This document shows, in pieces, positions 58,507 to 64,000 of a DNA stretch of 64,000 nt (the stretch's first letter is position 1; every line of letters begins with the position of its first letter). The notes beneath the pieces were generated by a model. It was given only the letters and a program-made list of their open reading frames with translations, made no database searches and had not been told where the DNA came from. This DNA is from Maratus speciosus. Its lineage: Eukaryota; Arthropoda; Arachnida; Araneae; Salticidae. A program made the translations under genes and the position numbers. The DNA is taken from the NCBI GenBank assembly GCA_963932465.1, contig OZ010791.1, forward strand, positions 320,660,283-320,724,282. Reading direction: 5' to 3'.

Positions 58507-58940
58507 GGTTTTGGAATTGTTCGATGATGGTGATTTATCGATATGTGATTCCTATCGAAAATAGCTTAGCGGTGAGGTTATTCACGGACTTCATTTGACG
58601 GCTTTTGGGTTAGTTTGTGATTTTCATTTTTTCAATCTCTATTTGTTTGGTCTTGGCAAGTGAGGGGGAATGTTGTGCACGTAAAACATGTTTAACCCCG
58701 CAGTACAAGTCATAAGCCTTGACCACTTGTCTCCATATTTAGTTTTTTCTTAGTTAATTAGTAGTTTTCTTAGTTAGTTTTCTTAGTTGATAATTATTGT
58801 TTTAGTTACAGTTTCTTAGATGTTTTTTACTGTACTAAATTATATGATTTTGGATTTTTCAATATATATATATATATATATGCGATTTTGTGCACCCTGA
58901 ATATAGCAAGTAAAATATGTACTTAAATGTATATTATTAA
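58507..58940. other. Downstream region of the reverse transcriptase
   Basis: Contains AAGTGAGGGGGAATG, a purine-rich tract, followed by TTGTGCACGTAAA, then a TTTCTTAGTTA-type repeated block (about 58745-58820) and a TA run (58863-58881) followed by TTTTGTGCACCC. The TTGTGCAC octamer occurs near both ends. This may be the element's 3' non-coding region. Confidence 0.4.
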
Positions 58941-60585
58941 CTAGCTGTTACCCGTGACTTCGATCACGTAACACTTAAAGAAGAATAAATGCATTAATTA
59001 AGCAAAAAATTTCGATAATTAAAAGCATATATAATTAACCATTTATCAGATTTTACAGTAGGAAAACTTCTAATGGTCCCAATTTTCATACTTTTGTTTA
59101 TCTATGTAGGATCATTTATATTTATTTCGTGAACTTGAAATTCCATGCTCCTTTTCTAAGATTAAAGTAGAAATAAATTTACATCTCTGTTATTCTATTT
59201 TATCATTTATATTTATTATATTTTACGGGTCATAACTCGTCGAATTCGAAGAATAACTTAATTAAACTCTGTGGCAATACAATCCTTGAAGGATCTGTGC
59301 CGACAGTGCCCAACTTTGTTTACTTGACCGTGGGTCCCTAGGTGCTATACAACATACGTCCCTGCCAGGGGGTCAGTCAGACGCGAGAGCCTCGGAGTTC
59401 AGTTCCCAAGCAAGCTTGGTACTCATTTTATCGACCCCGAAGGGATGAAAGGCTGAGTGAATCTTGCCCACTCGGGAGTCGAACTCACGACCTGTGGCAA
59501 GGCAGTCAGACGCCCTGACCCCTAAGCCACTGGGCCTCATTCGAAGAATAAAGATGTTTAAAAATCTATTAGATTGAAGTTATAATAAAAACCTGCGAAA
59601 ATATTCACAATAAATAAGCAATATTAGGAGTTAGTTGGCCTAACGCATAAAACAAATATTATTTATAACTAAAATTTAACTTTAAATATTCAAGTTATTG
59701 AAAAATTAATCTTTATTACTATATGTAATCAGCAACCTGATATTCAGATAATAAATTATGAAGTTATCAATTGAAGTTTTGATCTATGGTATTGGGAAAT
59801 GAAAAATCGACGAAAATTGTGGCACTATAAAAAAATCACATTCTTTTTGTACAACGAAATCTAAAAATAACGTCATTTTCATCGTCGCAATATTTACATG
59901 CATACTTTTCATATTCATATTCACCATTTTTTAAAAATTTTCACATGCAATAGAATATTAATAACTATATTTTCAAAAATTACGTCACTTTTGCCAGTTA
60001 CAATTTTGCATGTGGACATTCGCATTCTTGACTCGAATCTCAGTCCCAGTGAAATCCAGAAATTTATTCTTTTCGACGCCTTCGTAGTAAAATATTTCGT
60101 TTTATCAAAGAAAATATTCCTTTCTTTTATACTATGATGTCATTTTAGCTCACTGAAGCCCTTTGAGATTAACATCTCGATCTCAGTATCGTCGTAATGT
60201 AAAAAATATCGAAATGTAATAACTTTATGAGTAAAAAGAGTTGATTTTTTTAAACGTGAAGCCTTTTTCTGAAAAACAGTTATTTTTAATTGCAATGAGA
60301 AAATGGCATCCGTAAAGATACAGTAATTCCAATTGTTTTCTTTTACTTTATGACTATGGGAGTAACCCTGCTGCCAACATTGTGAAAAAATTTCCTAAAA
60401 GACTTTTAAAAATAAAATGAAAATGAAAATATAAAAAATGAATTATTTAAAAAATATATCAAATGTGAGCACATATACAAATAAACTGCTTTCATTTAAA
60501 TAAATAATTTTCAGAATCGGTTCAGTAGAATAAAGCTCATGCCAGATGACTAAAAGGACAGCCTTCTCTTTTATAGATATTTATT
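58941..60585. repeat. Interspersed repeat starting CTAGCTGTTACCCGTGAC, interrupted by a SINE
   Basis: The start CTAGCTGTTACCCGTGACTT then CGATCACG and the end AATCGGTTCAGTAG ... TTTTATAGATATTTATT are of a kind I remember at the edges of abundant arthropod repeats. No coding capacity. A SINE with its own target duplication sits inside (59257-59538). Boundaries are inferred. Confidence 0.35.
59257..59538 (-). mobile_element. tRNA-derived SINE with 13-bp target duplication
   Basis: Flanked by ATTCGAAGAATAA (59244-59256, 59539-59551). On the minus strand the head has an A box (TGGCTTAGGGG) and a B box (GAGTTCGACTCCC) at tRNA spacing, followed by a central part containing CTTTCATCCCTTCGGGGTCG then ATAAAATGAGTACCA. 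That core is very like the conserved central domain I remember from cephalopod and other metazoan SINEs. It would be transcribed by RNA polymerase III and moved by a LINE in trans. Confidence 0.75.
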
Positions 60586-60589
60586 CCGT

Positions 60590-63035
60590 TCATGGATATT
60601 GATTTAATTTGTTTTCCTGACAAAGAATTTTATTTAAAAAGGTATGTTAGTAGGTATTTTTAAAGGAAAGGGAACAGATCACGTCAGACATGAATTTTAT
60701 TTGAATAGAAATAATCAAAAAATCAACATACAACATTATATTTCTATTCCAAAAAGTCACATCTTGAAAAAAAAGATAAATGGTATTAAAAAATAACAAA
60801 CATGGTGAACCATAAAAGTTCAAAAGTAGATAATAAAAGTACGAAAAAAAACTTTTACTTTCAAATATTTATTACATTTTAATTTCACAGTGGCACACTT
60901 TTAACAGCTGTAGATCTATTAATAATAGCAAAATGTTTATGATGCTCCAAAGACTCTCGAAACCGAAATGCTAATTATTGAAGGAATATCGTTACTTATT
61001 GCTTTCAATTGCAGAAAAAAATCTATTTATGGAAAAAGCACCTCAATTATGGATACACATTTTCATATTGATTGTTGTGTTGTAATTTAGGATTATGGAA
61101 TCTTCGAAATTTGCAGGAGTATTCTCCAATGGGGGACAATGATTATCTTTCAGAGATATTTTTAATTGTAGATTTAGATATTTTAAAATCATAAGAAAAT
61201 TTCAGAAAATAATAACTGATTGTTACCGGAATTTTTGCGATCGATAATCATGGTGCCTTTAAAAATTAAATGTGGATGCGTGGTGAAAGGCGAATTTATT
61301 GCTTAATTAGTGGTATCAGCTCTTCTTTAAACCAAACTATGTCACATGTCATGATTTTTTACATCGAGTTTCAAATACTATTAATTAAATTTTATTGAAA
61401 GCAGCATTATAGGAGATTGTACGGTAAAAGAAAGTTAAACTTATGTATTTGCGAATGATAAAGTCTGTGGAAATCACGCCATTTTGTATAATTGCTATAA
61501 AAAGCTAATATTTTCTGAAAAAAAACATATTAATGATTTAAAATATGACACCGCTTTCCAGATTAGTTTTTCCTATGGAGTAATACTTGTCGAGATGAAG
61601 AAAAAATTTACTTCATGAACCATGTAAAAATAGGTATTTTAATTTATTAAAACATGAAATCGCTTAATGAAATCTAATATTATTGTACATTTAGATAAAC
61701 ATTGAAACATTAATTTTATTAAATACTAAATTTCAAGTAAGAAATTGCATTTTGAAATTATACGCCTTTTGCTGCAAAACGTTATTTCTGAAAAGTATAT
61801 GGTTATTTTAAGATTTCGAAGATTTTGAAATGAAAATGACATTACTTTGACGAAATTAAAATATATATTAATATTTTCTTAATAATTGTTATTAAAATGA
61901 ATGCTTTACATGAAAAATATTACATCATTTTTACCCGATAAAACTCTTAAAAACGGCTTTGTGAAACGTTTATTCTGCCAACATTTAAAAATAATTAATT
62001 AAAATAGTATATGCTTTTTTAAAAATTCAATTTGTATGAATAGGAGACAATAACTATCCACTCCTATGCACGTAAGTTATAGTATTTTTATCCTTGGTTG
62101 TAAATGTCAATGTTGACAGACGATTTTCGCCTTTGTCTCTGTGAAATAAATTCATTCATGAAGCTTCAAAATGTGAAAATACGTTTTTAGGTTTCGGAAT
62201 TTTTTTCCATTTCAATTCAAGAGAAAATAGCCTAAAAATATATTAATACGTTTTATTCTCCTTTTTTTCAGAAAAAATGTCTTCACCTGATAATCATAAA
62301 GTGAATTTTGAATGAAAACTCTCATTTGTGCGTAACTTATTATATTCACACTTTTTAATCAGTATTAGTAAAAAGTATTTCTGTTGTTCATTTTAAATAT
62401 GACGTTAATATTTATCCATTTTCATTAGTTACTAATATTTATTACCCTTGTGTTATTAACGTGTACTTGAAAATGCCTGTTTTATTTGAAATATGACGGC
62501 ATGTTTTTCCAAGCGAAATATTTTCTAAATAATATAAATCTTTTTCATTATTATTCCTCTAATTATTACGCCTTTTTTGACAGAAAACCTCTTACTAACA
62601 TAACAGATATTCATGTTTCAAGTATAATAAAAAATATTCCTTTTTTTATTTCAAATAAGATGGGATATTTTTTTTTTCTTTTGAATACTTTGTTAAAATT
62701 TTCTTGTGGAAATTGTTCAGAAAAATAATTGTCGTGGAGAAAGTATTGTTCCGGGGTTTTTTTTTCTTGACAACATTAAAGAAATATGGTTAAATGTTAA
62801 AGAAAAATTGTCAATTGATTGTGTATGGAAAAATAAAGGAAATTTTGGATTATTAAGCAAAATATTTGAATAAAATAAATTAAGCATAGCCTACGTTCAT
62901 TTTTGCGTTTTAATCCATCTATATCCACATATATAAAAGCATTAATTTATCCGTTTAGACGCCGACTTCATTCAAACTTTCGGAAACACATGCGCATTTA
63001 TAATATTATAAGGATATATGCTATTTTCTGCCGAG
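60590..63035. other. AT-rich sequence, no gene seen
   Basis: About 2.4 kb with no supported feature. The 80-codon frame at 62486-62728 (+) is unrecognised. Confidence 0.5.
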
Positions 63036-63042
63036 TATTTTT

Positions 63043-63412
63043 ATTATATTAGATGTAAATTTCCAACTGGGCGAAAAATGTCCGGACCAGGATTCGAACC
63101 AGGGATCTCCTGGCTGAAGCCTCCAGTGCTCTGCCATCTGAGCTATTCCGGACGAATCTGGTGGATCTTTTCCACCCAGCCAACCCCAATGACTATAGCA
63201 TCTGGTCTGAAACCTGGTTCAGCTCAACAGAACAAATCACAGGCAATGGAACCCCAGAAATCGCTGGACGCGAAAATACACTAAATTAATTTTAGCACAA
63301 TTTTCTAATTGGTAAATAAATCGTATTAGGTGTAAATTTCCAACTGGGCGAAAAATGTCCACCCAGCCGGACATTTATCGCCCAGTTGGAAATTTACATC
63401 TAATATGATCTT
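63043..63412. mobile_element. Inverted-repeat element containing a tRNA-like sequence
   Basis: Left end TATTAGATGTAAATTTCCAA then CTGGGCGAAAAATGTCCGG and right end CCGGACATTTATCGCCCAGT then TGGAAATTTACATCTAATA are inverted repeats of about 40 bp. The same sequence occurs a third time at 63329-63360. A tRNA-like segment (63080-63153) begins within the left repeat. No protein is encoded; the 88-codon plus-strand frame (63018-63284) is translated tRNA-like sequence. Confidence 0.6.
63080..63153 (-). ncRNA. tRNA-like sequence, probably a SINE head
   Basis: On the minus strand GTCCGGA pairs with TCCGGAC (7-bp acceptor-type stem). AGCTCAGATGGCAGAGC forms a D-arm with an A box, and GGTTCGAATCC is a perfect B box. 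Defects: one extra base before the D-stem, mismatches in the anticodon and T stems, and no U at position 33. No CCA is encoded. It is more likely a tRNA-derived repeat than a working tRNA gene. Confidence 0.6.
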
Positions 63413-63456
63413 TTTACCTATTAGAAAATTGTGTTAAAATTAATCTAGTGTATTTT
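63273..63456. repeat. 88-bp inverted repeat with 8-nt loop
   Basis: Arms 63273-63360 and 63369-63456 are about 90 percent complementary (ACAATTTTCTAAT, AAATTTCCAACTGGGCGA), with loop ACCCAGCC. A long near-perfect hairpin created by head-to-head copies of the element end. Confidence 0.75.
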
Positions 63457-63459
63457 TAT

Positions 63460-64000
63460 TATACTTAATAAATTATTTTCTATAGTTAATTGAACTCTTT
63501 AGCTGCAATACCATGCAATTTCCAATATGCTTATTAGTGACACAGTCCACGAACGCACTATAATTTATATTTAGTATGACTGGAAAACAGAGCATTGCAA
63601 AATTGTATTTTGGAAACATGAGATATAATTGAATAAAATAAAGACGTCTAGAACTTTTAAGTGAGATTTCCAAGGTTCGTATACAAACAAATATGTATAA
63701 GATCTCTAGTGAAAATTTCGCCGTATCAGTGTGGTAGAAAATCATAAACAAAGAATCTTAATGAAACAAATTTATTCTGTTACTTTTAGAACTAGAGTTA
63801 TGGCTATTGTTTAATTTTTTTTTCTCCATGCTGAATACAATATTTTTTCCAAATTTCATGTTGCAAGCGCATCAATAAAATTAAATAAGCGCAATTTTAT
63901 CTTATATGAAAAAATTTGTCTTTGAAACATGATTATATTTGTAGAATTTGATCTATGTTACATTTCGATTCAAAATAAATTCATACACAATTCCAACATA
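63460..64000. other. AT-rich sequence, no gene seen
   Basis: A minus-strand frame (63473-63751, 92 codons) resembles no known protein. Confidence 0.45.

Noticed and set aside
63018..63284. 88-codon plus-strand ORF beginning at 63018
   Set aside because: It is a translation through a tRNA-like sequence, a common annotation artefact.

Overview
This is a very AT-rich, gene-poor stretch of an animal genome, and everything recognisable in it is mobile DNA or its decay products. I see no bacterial gene organisation, no CRISPR array and no supported host protein-coding gene. The mix of elements (Tc1, Tc3, mariner, pogo-like, piggyBac, a hAT-like MITE, tRNA-derived SINEs, a YIDD-type reverse transcriptase, and relics of two multi-copy ORF families I remember from arthropod genomes) points to an arthropod. 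A chelicerate such as a spider is my best guess, but this is inference. Most transposase remnants carry stops, frameshifts or lost catalytic residues. The one long undisturbed ORF is a reverse transcriptase at 57634-58506.

Layout. 1-11 kb: a dispersed repeat called P here (2826-3330, 4380-5115), a chimeric Tc1 relic (5573-6720), and an element built of six ~145-bp repeats (8105-9327). 11.8-14.9 kb: a large inverted repeat with a 1.5 kb spacer. 15.1-15.9 kb and 37.7-38.5 kb: two copies of one terminal-inverted-repeat element, each with its own 4-bp target duplication. 19.5-22.4 kb: two inverted copies of a decayed multi-copy ORF, one interrupted near its end by a hAT-like MITE. 22.6-30 kb: a tandem or dispersed repeat (Q, period about 495 bp) into which two pogo-like elements have inserted, plus a piggyBac MITE and a further ORF relic. 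30.4-31.4 kb: a mariner-like (DUF4817-type) transposase relic.

31.7-36.1 kb is the most striking structure: two complete ~2.2 kb copies of one non-coding element made of ~327-bp monomers, one inserted inside the other in opposite orientation, giving a giant imperfect palindrome. It shares its architecture (short preface, subterminal repeat, central tandem repeats, terminal hairpin built from the same subterminal repeat) with the unrelated-looking element at 8.1 kb. This resembles non-autonomous Helentron-type rolling-circle elements (HINEs).

42-54 kb: a Tc3 relic split by a 41-T run, a pogo-like relic, a 528-bp piggyBac MITE, a decayed piggyBac with palindromic subterminal motifs, and an internally deleted mariner with intact ends. 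56-64 kb: a Tc1 N-terminal relic, a MITE whose only ORF is a transposase DNA-binding domain, the reverse transcriptase, a tRNA-derived SINE with a 13-bp target duplication, and a tRNA-like sequence next to an 88-bp inverted repeat. The remaining stretches are AT-rich sequence in which I see no gene.
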